Below, in pieces: positions 8,901-16,645 of a stretch of DNA of 45,303 bases (its first letter is position 1; every line of letters begins with the position of its first letter). Below the pieces are notes generated by a model, which had not been told where the DNA came from, did not search any database, and saw only the letters and a program-made list of their open reading frames with translations. The position numbers were made by a program, and so were the translations under genes. Origin of the DNA: CAZUWH01 sp964624075. Lineage in GTDB: Bacteria > Pseudomonadota > Alphaproteobacteria > Rhodospirillales > Rhodospirillaceae. Where the stretch lies: assembly GCA_964624075.1 (NCBI GenBank), contig CAZUWH010000022.1:1-45303 (forward strand), read 5' to 3'.

Positions 8901-11900
8901 GGCTGTCCGGGCCTCGTTCTGAATTGCAGCCCGCGCTTCCTCGGCAACGGACCCGTCGGTCAGCATGTTGCCGTGGGCGGCATACATCCGGGCGTTCGTC
9001 TCCGCCTCAATCACGGTCTTGCGCGGCTGCATCTGCAACAACGCCTGGACCAGGGCGTCACCTGATCCGAAACCAAAAGCCTCGGCCACGTAGTCAGGAT
9101 GCACGCCATTCTCACCATAAATCCGTCCAAAGGCCCGTGGCAGCCGGTTCAGGATTTCCGGACCATAATTCTCGACCAGCACTTTCCGTGACAGCTTGCC
9201 CAGAACCACGAAGGATGGTTCAACACCCTCCGGCAACTTGCCCTCGATCAGAAACCGGAAAGCCTGATAGACCGGACGTGCATCGACATCCTGCGTTACC
9301 TTTTCCTTGACCTGATCCCGTTCTTCCCGCCACCAGGCTTCTTTTTCGCGCGCCGCTTCGGCCATGGCCCGCTGCGTCAGCGTTTCCTCGGCCTCCATCC
9401 GGGCTTTGTGTGCCAGGCGCTGATAGGTTTCCCACTCGGTCTCTGAGAGACCCAGGGTCTTCGGATCGGCAATCAAGGGCCGGGCTGCTTCGGCATCCAG
9501 GGCCGCCTCAATCTGAGCATCACTGGCCACCAGCCGATCCATGACCGCCCGCACCTCGTCGGTCAGCTGGACATTCAGACCGCGGATCGTGCGATAGACC
9601 TGGATCAGCCAGGTCCGGAAGCGGGAGAAGACATCCGCCAGTTCCAACGAGGGGGCCTTGCCTTCGCGAAAATATGCTTCGACTCCGCGCGCCCACTGTT
9701 CGTGCTGGTCTGTCGTGGGGGCGGCCCCCTCCTCACCCCCGAGCCATGCTTGCACCGTGGCCCAATCCTGGCGCAACGACTCGGGCGCCTCGGGTCGCGC
9801 CGCATCGGCCTTCAGTTCCTCCAGCCAGACGTGACCGGTCTCGTGCAGGAAGGTGGACAGGTTGGCCTGATCGGTCAGAGTGATGGTGGTTTGTCCTGTC
9901 CCCAGCCCTGCGAGCGGGAAGGTCACATGACCCCGTGGAACATCGCCGCCATCGGCCTGGTAATACTTTGCCGTTTTGAGCGCGGCTTTGATGGTGGCAT
10001 TGTCATTAGTCTTGACATCGAGACCCACCGCATCGATGGCCTCGGCTAGGTTATCGAGCGTCTCGTGATAGTGGGCCGCGACGAGATCCTCGTTTACGTA
10101 CCGGGGCTTGCCGGCAGCTTCCTCGGCCATGGCGGCAAACAGGTCACTGGGGGAAGGGCGCTTCTCGCCGGCCTCGGGGAAATAGCCGGCCTCCCAGGAC
10201 GCGCGGGTCACGTCGTCGGAGGTGTAGGCGGAGTTGCCGCCGCCGGCCATGCCAAGCATGAGTGGGCCAGTGGCGGTCATCCTCTCGCGCAGCAGTTTGC
10301 GCCGCCCGATCTTGCCCTTGTGCCAAGTGTCAAGGTCAAGGGCGGTCACCTCGCCGCCTTCGTCGATGATGCCACCACGCGCGGCGATCCATTCCAGCAA
10401 CGACGGCCCCCGTCCCTGTGCTTTGGGAGCGGCTGTTCCGTTGCGCAGGGCATCAAGCCAGGCATCAAGCGGATCTTGATTCTTCGGCGCTAGCGGTTGC
10501 GGGGCTGTGGTGTCCGCCGTGATGGTCGGCCCGCCGTCGGTGAACGTCTCCTGATACAGGTCCCACGGGTCCATGCCTAGCCGTTCCGCCCGCGTCGCGG
10601 TGCGTTGGCGCCAGAGGATGGCCTGGGCTTCGGCGTCCTGGGGGCGGAAACCAGCCTCGACCAGTTTGCCCCGGATGTCCTCGAAAACTTTGTCCGCCGA
10701 CGGGAGGGATTCCTGCTTCTGGAGAAGATCGGCCTCCATTTCGTCGGCACGTTTCGCCAGGGCATCGGCCATCTCGTCATCAAATGCCTCGGCTTCCGCC
10801 GCCGTCATGGCCTCGGGCGACAGCCGCAGGTGCGGCGCCAAGCCGGCATGATGATCGGTGCCGGCAAGCCATGTCCCGTAGTCCTTGGTTGCAATGCGCA
10901 CATCGCCGCCACTGGCAAGAGCTTCCGGCAACTGCTCGGCGACATACTCCATGTCTGGAAAGTCGTTGGCAAACGCAAAGGGATCGACGTTCACGCCCTG
11001 GAAGTAGCGGACCAGTTCCTCCGCCGGGATGTAAAGGTTCTCAACCGGTCCATCGCGCGTAACGTGGTCGAGAAACTCCTTGTACTTTTCTGGCAGTCTC
11101 TCGCGGAGCTTCGAGGAGGCCGCGCCTTCGGCCAGGGCCTGGAACAGCGCCTGGTCCTCCCGCGCTTTTGCCGCCCGGTTGGCATTAGCGATGGAACGCG
11201 ACCCGCCCCCCACCGCGCCGCCCATCAGGCCGCCAGCGGCGAACGCCTCAATCATCTGTTCCGCCAGTTTGGCGGCATCCACGGGCGTGTCGGTGGCGTA
11301 GGCTGCCACACCTTCGGAAACGGCCTCCTGAACCGCTTCCGTGACGCCCTCAAGCGTCACGTCCTTGGCGGTATCAGCGGCGAGCGTGCGGAAGGTATGG
11401 CGTGCCACCTGTTCGGCGGCCTCTCGCCCCAGAGACCGCGCTAGCATCGTGCCCACCTTGCCGGGCAGGAAGCTATCCAGGACCCCTATCGCCATGCCAC
11501 CGCCGACCGCCCACCATGAAGCCTCGGCATTGGGGTCGCGATCCTTGATTGCCTGTTGCGTCTCGCCGATGCCAAGGAAGGCGGAAGGCACGAAGGCGCC
11601 GGCGATACCCCCGACGACCGTGCCCAGCGGGCCGGCCACCAGCGTGCCGATCCCAGCCCCCGCCAGCCCCCCTGCCAGCCCAGGCGCCATCATCGGCGCC
11701 TGTTCGCCAGCTGTCTCAAGCCCCCATTGGGCAAAATCGGACGGCGAGCGAATGTCCAGGAACCGGGTGCGCTGACCATCATGGGCCTCGGCCTCGATGG
11801 TGTTGCGTTCCCGCCCCTCCCGCCCCCAGGTCCGGACCGCGCCCGCGCCGGCCAACCCGCCTAGGTTCTCGACGGCGCTATACGCCACGCCCTGCAACTG

Positions 11901-12320
11901 GTCCACACCGCGGCCAAAGGCCTCACGGAGGTTCATCCCCCGCTCGACTCGGTACAGGGCGGCAATATCGTCACGCGCAAGAATGGCATTGCCGGGCACC
12001 CGCAGCCAAGCCGCCGATGCCGGGGCGTAGTCCAGAAGCCGTGCAGCTTCGTCGGTCCGCACCCGTGTTTCCACAGGCTTCGGATCTGCCGCCACCACGT
12101 CGGGCGGCAGGCCAGTCTTGCGCCCCAGGCGGACCGCATTGGCATAGGCGTCCGGATCCTGATCCTGTGCCGTCAGCAAAGAACCGTGAAGGGCTGCGCG
12201 CGCATTACGCTCATGGCTTTCCAGAATAGCATCATAGGGATTAACTGCCTCGCTGGGTGTTTGTTCCTGCCCTGTGCGCGCCTCCATACGTTCCAGAATA
12301 GCATCATAGGGGTTGGTCAT
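5925..12320 (-). CDS. Giant internal virion/ejection protein (T7 gp16-position) with metallopeptidase motif
   Basis: The 2131 aa product is encoded after gp13-, gp14- and gp15-like genes, the position of the T7 gp16 ejection protein. Features seen: a duplicated NPYDAILE motif at the N-terminus; hydrophobic Gly/Ala-rich segments around residues 215-255 and 265-285; a zinc-protease signature HETGH at 826-830; long charged coiled-coil stretches around 1150-1330 including two near-identical 29-residue copies spaced 51 residues apart; and a C-terminal region with amphipathic helices near LTGREPDDDEGWVQWLLTKIAVFPFLSM (split by my reading, residues about 2000-2030). Probably ejected into the cell with DNA; the peptidase could process host or virion proteins. 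Confidence 0.85.
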   Translation of the reverse strand: MTNPYDAILERMEARTGQEQTPSEAVNPYDAILESHERNARAALHGSLLTAQDQDPDAYANAVRLGRKTGLPPDVVAADPKPVETRVRTDEAARLLDYAPASAAWLRVPGNAILARDDIAALYRVERGMNLREAFGRGVDQLQGVAYSAVENLGGLAGAGAVRTWGREGRERNTIEAEAHDGQRTRFLDIRSPSDFAQWGLETAGEQAPMMAPGLAGGLAGAGIGTLVAGPLGTVVGGIAGAFVPSAFLGIGETQQAIKDRDPNAEASWWAVGGGMAIGVLDSFLPGKVGTMLARSLGREAAEQVARHTFRTLAADTAKDVTLEGVTEAVQEAVSEGVAAYATDTPVDAAKLAEQMIEAFAAGGLMGGAVGGGSRSIANANRAAKAREDQALFQALAEGAASSKLRERLPEKYKEFLDHVTRDGPVENLYIPAEELVRYFQGVNVDPFAFANDFPDMEYVAEQLPEALASGGDVRIATKDYGTWLAGTDHHAGLAPHLRLSPEAMTAAEAEAFDDEMADALAKRADEMEADLLQKQESLPSADKVFEDIRGKLVEAGFRPQDAEAQAILWRQRTATRAERLGMDPWDLYQETFTDGGPTITADTTAPQPLAPKNQDPLDAWLDALRNGTAAPKAQGRGPSLLEWIAARGGIIDEGGEVTALDLDTWHKGKIGRRKLLRERMTATGPLMLGMAGGGNSAYTSDDVTRASWEAGYFPEAGEKRPSPSDLFAAMAEEAAGKPRYVNEDLVAAHYHETLDNLAEAIDAVGLDVKTNDNATIKAALKTAKYYQADGGDVPRGHVTFPLAGLGTGQTTITLTDQANLSTFLHETGHVWLEELKADAARPEAPESLRQDWATVQAWLGGEEGAAPTTDQHEQWARGVEAYFREGKAPSLELADVFSRFRTWLIQVYRTIRGLNVQLTDEVRAVMDRLVASDAQIEAALDAEAARPLIADPKTLGLSETEWETYQRLAHKARMEAEETLTQRAMAEAAREKEAWWREERDQVKEKVTQDVDARPVYQAFRFLIEGKLPEGVEPSFVVLGKLSRKVLVENYGPEILNRLPRAFGRIYGENGVHPDYVAEAFGFGSGDALVQALLQMQPRKTVIEAETNARMYAAHGNMLTDGSVAEEARAAIQNEARTALLQAELKTLRKVVARQTRQAVLEEGLEKAQERLDVAKHKIKEAKEQGDWDVASERLVADMRVGKEKEKARQTLEAEREKAQERLDVAKHKIKEAKEQGDWDVASERKKASDKVAAQAQARQAVIDHDTPAAVYRAAAARIIARRRLRDVHEVLHRAAEVRAARATEQAIAKGNLLEAVKQKDRQVLAYHLANEAGVVQKGADKALKFLRSFDKPKVRKELPPEYVERIDALLEGYDLRPAGQRTLDKLAKLRAFVQQRLDAGEVVEVPARLLERAGQVNVRDLTVDELRGLVDAVKYLEHLGRLKTKLRLAKKQRDFTAVKSELVNGILANLPEKVRESKNRNPTQWDQFLDTIGGLDASLLKIEQVIDWLDAGDASGTVSKLIWQPIVESQAHENDLLVEKVGAVERLFRNLDPAHRRRLTEKVHIPEVNTDFTRADLLAVALNTGSESNLDKMLRGENWSQQQLDAVLAPLTKADWDLVQGLWDTINGLWPEVEALQERLTGVKPPKVDAREITTPFGTYQGGYYPIVYDPRRNRDVAQRNEKSGNLLFENSYFRPKTAQGHTIARTGYTAPLLFDLDVIPRHLAQVIHDITHREAVSAVDKLLQDDTVRDAIERVLGPQIYSQFRPWLQAIANDGFDDRGLRNWDKLARYGRHTATIMGLGYRVSTVLAQLTGFFPSAEMIGSRAMAKGMRLAFRSPRAFQDSVAFVQSVSGEMRHRHNTMDRDIRDQMRGLAGQHGVLAETKRFAFHGIALMDQVVTTATFVGAAHKHLEQNPGDEAGAVAHAERVIRLTQAAGGVKDLSALQRGGEFQKLLTIFYGYFNALYNRLRTLGRDIRTAEAGDFPALLSRALFLVVGPAVLGELLTGREPDDDEGWVQWLLTKIAVFPFLSMPVVRDIASALGSGYGYTLSPVTQFGTTLTKLAHDVEKLKAGEPDAPKLARHTAELTGYVFSLPLGQPVGTAHALWQWFDEGMRGIPIQETLFGRHRRN
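8583..8822. repeat. 87 bp direct repeat pair inside the giant gene
   Basis: Bases 8583-8669 and 8736-8822 are identical except at two positions, offset by 153 bases (exactly 51 codons). They encode a helical, Lys/Glu/Gln-rich segment (AQERLDVAKHKIKEAKEQ...). The phase is preserved, so the repeat is an in-frame coiled-coil duplication that could expand or contract by recombination. Confidence 0.95.
12219..12314. repeat. 24 bp direct repeat at the start of the giant gene
   Basis: Bases 12219-12242 and 12291-12314 differ at one position and both encode NPYDAILE at the N-terminus of the 2131 aa protein. The duplicated N-terminal peptide could be a virion-packaging or processing tag. Confidence 0.9.
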
Positions 12321-14524
12321 GACGCATTCCCCAATGCCTGATTCAGGTACAATTTCATGATCTCATTTTCCGTTGGCGCTCGCCCATGCCGCCGCTGGTA
12401 CGCCTTGGTGATCAGCTGGTGGTCTTCCGCGGGCACCTGGTCCGGGCGCCAGCGCTCACGTTCTTCTGGTGTCGTTTGGAACAGCATCTTGTCCGGATCC
12501 ACACTCCACCAAGCCCCAGACTTAACCTCGCCGGGGGTCAGCAAATTGCCAATGAGCTTGAGAATGTCTGAATCGCCTAGCGGCTTCCCAGTCGTCTCGC
12601 CTTGTGCCTTAACCCTCTTGTTAAGCTCTATCTGGAAGTTCGCAACGGCTTCCGCCTCAGAACTGCCCGGCTTGGCTGTTGGCTTAAATCCAGCGGCCCG
12701 CAGTTGTTTGTCTGCCAGCCCCATGGCCCTTTTGATCGACTCGCTTTTTGCGAGGTCCCTGGCTGCCTGCGCGGTGTCTTTGGTCTCCTGGCGTGTCTGC
12801 AACTTACCCATTTCCTCGAAATCTTGCGACGAAAACCAGGGACGATAATCGAGCAGGTCCAGAGACTGAAATGCCTCCGGGTCCTCGGCTGACATCCGCA
12901 GCAGGTGGTATTGCAACTCCCTATCGGTCTTTGGCTCCTGACGTTTCAGGTTTGTTTCTGCCCCCTTCCACAACTTTGCAACAAGACCAGTGCCTGTAAT
13001 CCGGCTGCGCAAGTCCGGGTCCAGATCGTCAGGGGTGCCACCCCGGTCAATGACAGCCCAGGCCTCCCGCTTGTCCGCCTCCAGTCGGTCCTTGAACCCC
13101 GCTTCCGCACTGGCATGAACGAGGCGTGCTCGCCTTTCCGCCCCGTCTCGTACAACCGGGTCCTTGATCGCTGCCAGCGGGGCCAGATATTGGTCGACCG
13201 GAAGCAGCCTGTCCGCCGGGACGCCGATCATCTGGCGGTTTGCCCAGTCTTGCAGGTCGGATGCTGTTTTCCCGTGCAGGAAGGGATTGGCGTCCACGAC
13301 GGTCGGTCCCAGCAGGGCTTCTACCGGTGTGTCAGTCCGTGCTCCGAGCACCCGCTTCGCACCAGCCGACCCGGCGAAGTGGGCAAGGTAAAGATTACCG
13401 GGCGAGGCATCAAAGCCGGCATCCCGGAGCGCTGTGGCATTGTCCTTTGCGGAAGCCGCTATCATTTCCTGTGACAGGGCCGAGTCGGTGCGCAGGGCCA
13501 GCAACGCCTCGTCGCTCTTCCCCGTAGCCAGATCTGGCCGGTGTCGCTTCACCACATCACGCCACGTGGCTTCGGTGAATTGCCCAACCCCCGTCGCCGT
13601 ACTGCGTGGGTTGCGAGCATCGGCCCGTCCGCCGGACTCGACCTGGGCCACCGCTTGGGCAAAATTCAGAAAGCTGCCTGTTCTCATGGGTAACGCATCA
13701 ACGGCAGCTTGCTCCTGGAACTTAACGTCAACGCTTTTGACCAGCTTTTGCGCTTCCGTTGTATCGTTGCCCCAGAACGCACCAGCGTGCTCCTGATACC
13801 AGTTGGCGACGGTGCCAGGTTCTTCGACCGCCCGCTTGTGCAACAGGCCAGTGTGAAGCTTGGACACAAATGCCCGTGTTTCTCCGGCGGTCACTTCTGG
13901 GGGGGCGCCATTCCGTTGGTTGCGGGCAAGGATCTCGGCTTGCCCGCTAACAATGGATTCTGCGATTCGCTGGGGATCGTTGTAGAAGGTGACGGCGTTC
14001 TCAAAGGCATTTGTCTCCATCATCTTTGATGTCGCATCGTCGTAGACTCGCTGCTGCCCCAGTCTGTACTGGGCCATCTTATCGAGGTCGTGGCTGAGGG
14101 CGCCCTGCGTCGCGTCCCGGAACAATTCCCGCTGGCGCTGGTTGGCCAGAGTGTCCTCTGTTTCCTGCCGGCGCTTGGTCAGGGTCTGCACCATACCATC
14201 ATGGGACCGAAGGGCATCTTCTCCTTGCAGGCTGAAATAGGCCGGAGTTTCACCGTCACCGGTCATAAGGGTCTGGCGGGAGAACTGGTCGAAGTTCACT
14301 ATTGCCTGTTTGGCCGTAGTCCGATTTGCATCCTCCTGAAGGTGCTGGGCAACCTGAAAGAGCTTGTCGCCAGTAGCAGCCAGCTGCTGGCCACCCTGTG
14401 TGATGGCCCGTGCAGGAGCGCCCAAATCGGGAACCTGCACGGTGGGAAAATTCACCCGAGTCGCGACGTTCGGGAGGGGCTGCTGCTGAACCTGGGGGGT
14501 GCTGTAGACCGGAACGCGGGGCAT
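12317..14524 (-). CDS. Internal virion protein with lytic transglycosylase domain (T7 gp15-position)
   Basis: The 735 aa product carries a soluble lytic transglycosylase (SLT) domain around residues 285-420: QVESGG with catalytic Glu296, then ATGVGQFTEATW and a GNLYLAHFAGSAG segment typical of the fold. The rest is helical and resembles T7-type internal core proteins; residues 1-60 are Gln/Pro-rich. It would digest peptidoglycan locally during DNA ejection. In T7 the transglycosylase is on gp16; here it is on the shorter neighbour. Its stop overlaps the start of the giant gene. Confidence 0.88.
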   Translation of the reverse strand: MPRVPVYSTPQVQQQPLPNVATRVNFPTVQVPDLGAPARAITQGGQQLAATGDKLFQVAQHLQEDANRTTAKQAIVNFDQFSRQTLMTGDGETPAYFSLQGEDALRSHDGMVQTLTKRRQETEDTLANQRQRELFRDATQGALSHDLDKMAQYRLGQQRVYDDATSKMMETNAFENAVTFYNDPQRIAESIVSGQAEILARNQRNGAPPEVTAGETRAFVSKLHTGLLHKRAVEEPGTVANWYQEHAGAFWGNDTTEAQKLVKSVDVKFQEQAAVDALPMRTGSFLNFAQAVAQVESGGRADARNPRSTATGVGQFTEATWRDVVKRHRPDLATGKSDEALLALRTDSALSQEMIAASAKDNATALRDAGFDASPGNLYLAHFAGSAGAKRVLGARTDTPVEALLGPTVVDANPFLHGKTASDLQDWANRQMIGVPADRLLPVDQYLAPLAAIKDPVVRDGAERRARLVHASAEAGFKDRLEADKREAWAVIDRGGTPDDLDPDLRSRITGTGLVAKLWKGAETNLKRQEPKTDRELQYHLLRMSAEDPEAFQSLDLLDYRPWFSSQDFEEMGKLQTRQETKDTAQAARDLAKSESIKRAMGLADKQLRAAGFKPTAKPGSSEAEAVANFQIELNKRVKAQGETTGKPLGDSDILKLIGNLLTPGEVKSGAWWSVDPDKMLFQTTPEERERWRPDQVPAEDHQLITKAYQRRHGRAPTENEIMKLYLNQALGNAS

Positions 14525-14530
14525 GGTCGA

Positions 14531-14602
14531 TTACCACCCCAAGTCCGTGGGGCTGGCATGCTCCATCTTCAGCCGCCCGAGTCGTTCTGTGTCTTCGTCC
14601 AT
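14531..14602 (-). CDS. 23-aa small ORF between internal protein genes
   Basis: An ATG at 14602 is preceded by GAGAGGAGCGATCACG and opens a 23-codon frame (MDEDTERLGRLKMEHASPT, ending in LGW). The stop lies seven bases before the ATG of the transglycosylase-bearing virion protein. The ribosome site here is far better than that of the big gene, so the peptide may serve as a translation coupler, or be a short structural peptide. Read directly from the sequence. Confidence 0.5.
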   Translation of the reverse strand: MDEDTERLGRLKMEHASPTDLGW

Positions 14603-14662
14603 CGTGATCGCTCCTCTCTGAAGTTTTTCCGATGCCTGCTTATCTTCTCCACAACGCCAGGA

Positions 14663-15271
14663 TCAGGTTCTTGGGTGGGCCGAACCATACTGGTACCACT
14701 TACCGGCTATGTCGCTCAGGCCACTGGTCAGAGCCGTGCCAGCCCCAAAGGTGCCCGCCTGTGCCGCCTGCCGGCCTTGCAAACGGCCCATCTGGTACGA
14801 CGCATCGCCGCCGGCTCGGGATACCTTGGCTTGATATTGTGCCAAATTGCGATTCGCCGTGTGTCCCCACACTTCGTTGGCCGTATTGCTGCGGATAGTT
14901 AGGGCGTCCATGGCGCCCAGGGCCTGGGTGTCACGCTGGATGCCCTGGGCCGACCCGTCATCAACCACCACACCGTTGGCCGCCTGAGTGGCCCGCTGCT
15001 CCCCCAGAAGCTGCCCGACATTCATCCAATGGCGTTCTTCAGTCTGGACGCCACGGGCCGCAGCATCTTTGGCTTGATACCCGGCCATCTGAGCTTCGTA
15101 TTCAGCCATCTGAGCCTGGGCTTCAGCATTTTGTCGCGCCACCTGGGCTTGGTAGTAAGCTTGGGCCTTGGCGGCTTTGCCTCCTTTGTAGGAACCATAG
15201 GCGGTCATGGCTGTTCCGGTAGCGCTCGTAGCAAGTGAGCCAACCGCAAGTGCTGTCATTGGGTCACACAT
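14663..15271 (-). CDS. Internal virion protein B (T7 gp14-like)
   Basis: From the Met at 15271 the product is 202 aa: a small hydrophobic N-terminal segment (MTALAVGSLATSATGTAMTAYGSYKGGKAAKAQA), then a long Ala/Gln-rich helix (residues 35-90), then a Gly-rich C-terminus with QGRQAAQAGTFGAGTALTSG. This layout matches gp14-type ejection proteins of T7-like phages, which form a channel in the outer membrane. Neither 15271 nor an alternative start at 15286 has a strong binding site, so the exact start is uncertain. Confidence 0.75.
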   Translation of the reverse strand: MCDPMTALAVGSLATSATGTAMTAYGSYKGGKAAKAQAYYQAQVARQNAEAQAQMAEYEAQMAGYQAKDAAARGVQTEERHWMNVGQLLGEQRATQAANGVVVDDGSAQGIQRDTQALGAMDALTIRSNTANEVWGHTANRNLAQYQAKVSRAGGDASYQMGRLQGRQAAQAGTFGAGTALTSGLSDIAGKWYQYGSAHPRT

Positions 15272-15299
15272 GGTTGTGCTTTTCATAAGGGAGATCAGA

Positions 15300-15488
15300 A
15301 TGAGTAAGAAAACAGTCGGAAGTCTTGTGTTGGCATTGGTAATCTGTGTCATGACAGTCTGGTACAATGTACATTCTGCGACCTCAAGGAGCAGGGAAGA
15401 CACAGAGATAGTCGTAGACCATGGGTCTTGGTCTATCAACTTCGGGAGACTCTGTTGGCTCTATCCGTTCTGTGGGACGGACAATTGA
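15300..15488 (+). CDS. Small exported or membrane-anchored peptide on the opposite strand
   Basis: The 62 aa product starts at an ATG with AAGGGAG seven bases upstream. It has a basic N-terminus (MSKKT) and a hydrophobic segment at about 6-22 (VGSLVLALVICVMTVWY), followed by a 40-residue polar tail ending with two Cys (CWLYPFC). It lies head-to-head with the gp14-like gene and convergent with the gp13-like gene (28-base overlap), inside an otherwise minus-strand virion operon, and is richer in A+T. This suits a moron expressed from the prophage, e.g. an envelope or superinfection-immunity peptide; function unknown. Confidence 0.6.
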   Translation: MSKKTVGSLVLALVICVMTVWYNVHSATSRSREDTEIVVDHGSWSINFGRLCWLYPFCGTDN

Positions 15489-15973
15489 CGCGAATAGCAG
15501 ATCAAATCTGCACCATCTTTTATCTCGAAGGGCCTGAATAACAGGCCCTCAACACCCCATGGCTCGGGTTCACCCAGCGCAAACCCGAGCCACACCAGCC
15601 AGCGTTTCGCCACGGTGTGGCGGTCATCGACATAATTGCGCAGGGTCGGATAGACTCCGAACAGGTCAGAAAGGTGGTACCGGCAGTGGCGCAGAAAAGT
15701 CCGTGGATAGCGATCGACCGCATCGGTCGAGAGCAGCCACGGCGCACCCTTGCCGGCCAGCAGGTTGAGGGGGGCGACTCCCCACATAGCGAGGGGTTCG
15801 CCTTCAATGAATATGGTCCAGGCGTGGGTGGAGAGCCGCAGCGATCGCCGGAGGGCCTCTTCCGGCATCATGTGGGCTGAAGCCCAGACTTCGTCCCGGT
15901 CGGCTGGCCGCATCCGGGGTGCCAGCAGCGCGATGTGGTCGGGCGTTGCCGGCACGATGATGGTGTTAGCCAC
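15461..15973 (-). CDS. T7 gp13-like internal virion protein (GNAT-like fold)
   Basis: The 170 aa product resembles the phage gp13-like/DUF2833 family: residues 10-60 (HIALLAPRMRPADRDEVWA..., ...THAWTIFIEGEPLAMWGVAP) and the segment around 115-145 (NYVDDRHTVAKRWLVWLGF), the acetyltransferase-like pattern of these proteins. It starts with GTG at 15973, overlapping the end of a 59 aa membrane protein gene by 8 bases. It precedes gp14-, gp15- and gp16-position genes, as in T7. Confidence 0.85.
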   Translation of the reverse strand: MANTIIVPATPDHIALLAPRMRPADRDEVWASAHMMPEEALRRSLRLSTHAWTIFIEGEPLAMWGVAPLNLLAGKGAPWLLSTDAVDRYPRTFLRHCRYHLSDLFGVYPTLRNYVDDRHTVAKRWLVWLGFALGEPEPWGVEGLLFRPFEIKDGADLICYSRQLSVPQNG

Positions 15974-16145
15974 GATGAGTCCGACCTGTGATCCCGTTGA
16001 CCATGGCGACCACGCCCAAAACGAATGCTGCCGCGCCGATCCCGACCATCAGAATGGATGTCCAGGTCGGCAGGAAAAACATTGCCCCTAGCATGGTTCC
16101 GATAGTGATGAACAGACCCACAAGAACGATTTGTGTGCTCGTCAT
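15966..16145 (-). CDS. Small two-helix membrane protein
   Basis: This 59 aa frame was read directly: MTSTQIVLVGLFITIGTMLG, a central FFLPTW turn, a second hydrophobic segment (ILMVGIGAAAFVLGVVAMV) and a basic tail (TGRTHRG). Its ATG overlaps the stop of the 69 aa gene upstream (ATGA), and its own stop overlaps the GTG start of the gp13-like gene, so it is translationally linked on both sides. Part of a cluster of small membrane proteins unique to this stretch. Function unknown. Confidence 0.7.
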   Translation of the reverse strand: MTSTQIVLVGLFITIGTMLGAMFFLPTWTSILMVGIGAAAFVLGVVAMVNGITGRTHRG

Positions 16146-16351
16146 ACTGAATCCTCTCTTGTTTGTGATGTGGAGCTAAGGAGGGGCTGGGAGCTTTGCT
16201 GCCGCACAATGCGTTCCGTGGCTGGCGCCGTCTCGCTGTGTCTAGGCCTGCTTTTCGGTAGGCACAGGATAGCAATGCCTCCGTACATTAGGACTGTGCC
16301 AACCCCTTTCATGGCGCTGCCAATCGCTTTGAGAACCTCTCTTGCAGACAT
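16142..16351 (-). CDS. Small membrane protein
   Basis: The 69 aa product has an amphipathic start (MSAREVLKAIGSAMKGVG), one hydrophobic segment (TVLMYGGIAILCL, about residues 19-31) and a polar, basic/Ser-rich tail of 35 residues. It ends in an ATGA overlap with the 59 aa gene. It belongs to the row of short membrane genes between the tail tube and the internal virion genes. Not recognised. Confidence 0.6.
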   Translation of the reverse strand: MSAREVLKAIGSAMKGVGTVLMYGGIAILCLPKSRPRHSETAPATERIVRQQSSQPLLSSTSQTREDSV

Positions 16352-16366
16352 TAGAAATCCATACCT

Positions 16367-16621
16367 TCAAATATCAGCAAGAGTACCTGGTTCGAGACCC
16401 GGTTCAAGGTCTGGTCCAGAATGACGGTGCATCGAAAAAAGCAAACCTGGCGGCTGATATTGCGTGGGCTTCAGTACGGGAGTGACAGTAGGTTCGGGGG
16501 TGTCCCTTATGCTCCTGCCGCCCATAATAAGCCCCGTGAAAGCGGCTGCACTGCCGAAGATCGTGCCGACCAGCGTTGCGATATAGCCGATCAGCGAGAG
16601 GGCGCTTTCATTCTTTGCCAT
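16367..16621 (-). CDS. Small membrane protein, paralogue of 16707-17093
   Basis: The 84 aa product begins MAKNESALSLIGYIATLVGT and continues with a Gly/Ala-rich hydrophobic segment (to about residue 34), then a Pro-rich tail. Its first 35 residues align with the 128 aa protein encoded at 16707-17093 (MAKDDGVLSLIGHIASLIGT), and the sequences upstream of both starts are also alike (ATTGATGGC before the ATG). It is a diverged tandem duplicate. Confidence 0.65.
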   Translation of the reverse strand: MAKNESALSLIGYIATLVGTIFGSAAAFTGLIMGGRSIRDTPEPTVTPVLKPTQYQPPGLLFSMHRHSGPDLEPGLEPGTLADI

Positions 16622-16645
16622 GCCATCAATGCCTATTGTTGGTCC

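Noticed and set aside
10605..11444. 279-codon plus-strand open frame inside the giant gene
   Set aside because: Antisense to clearly coding sequence of the 2131 aa protein; no protein-like motifs.
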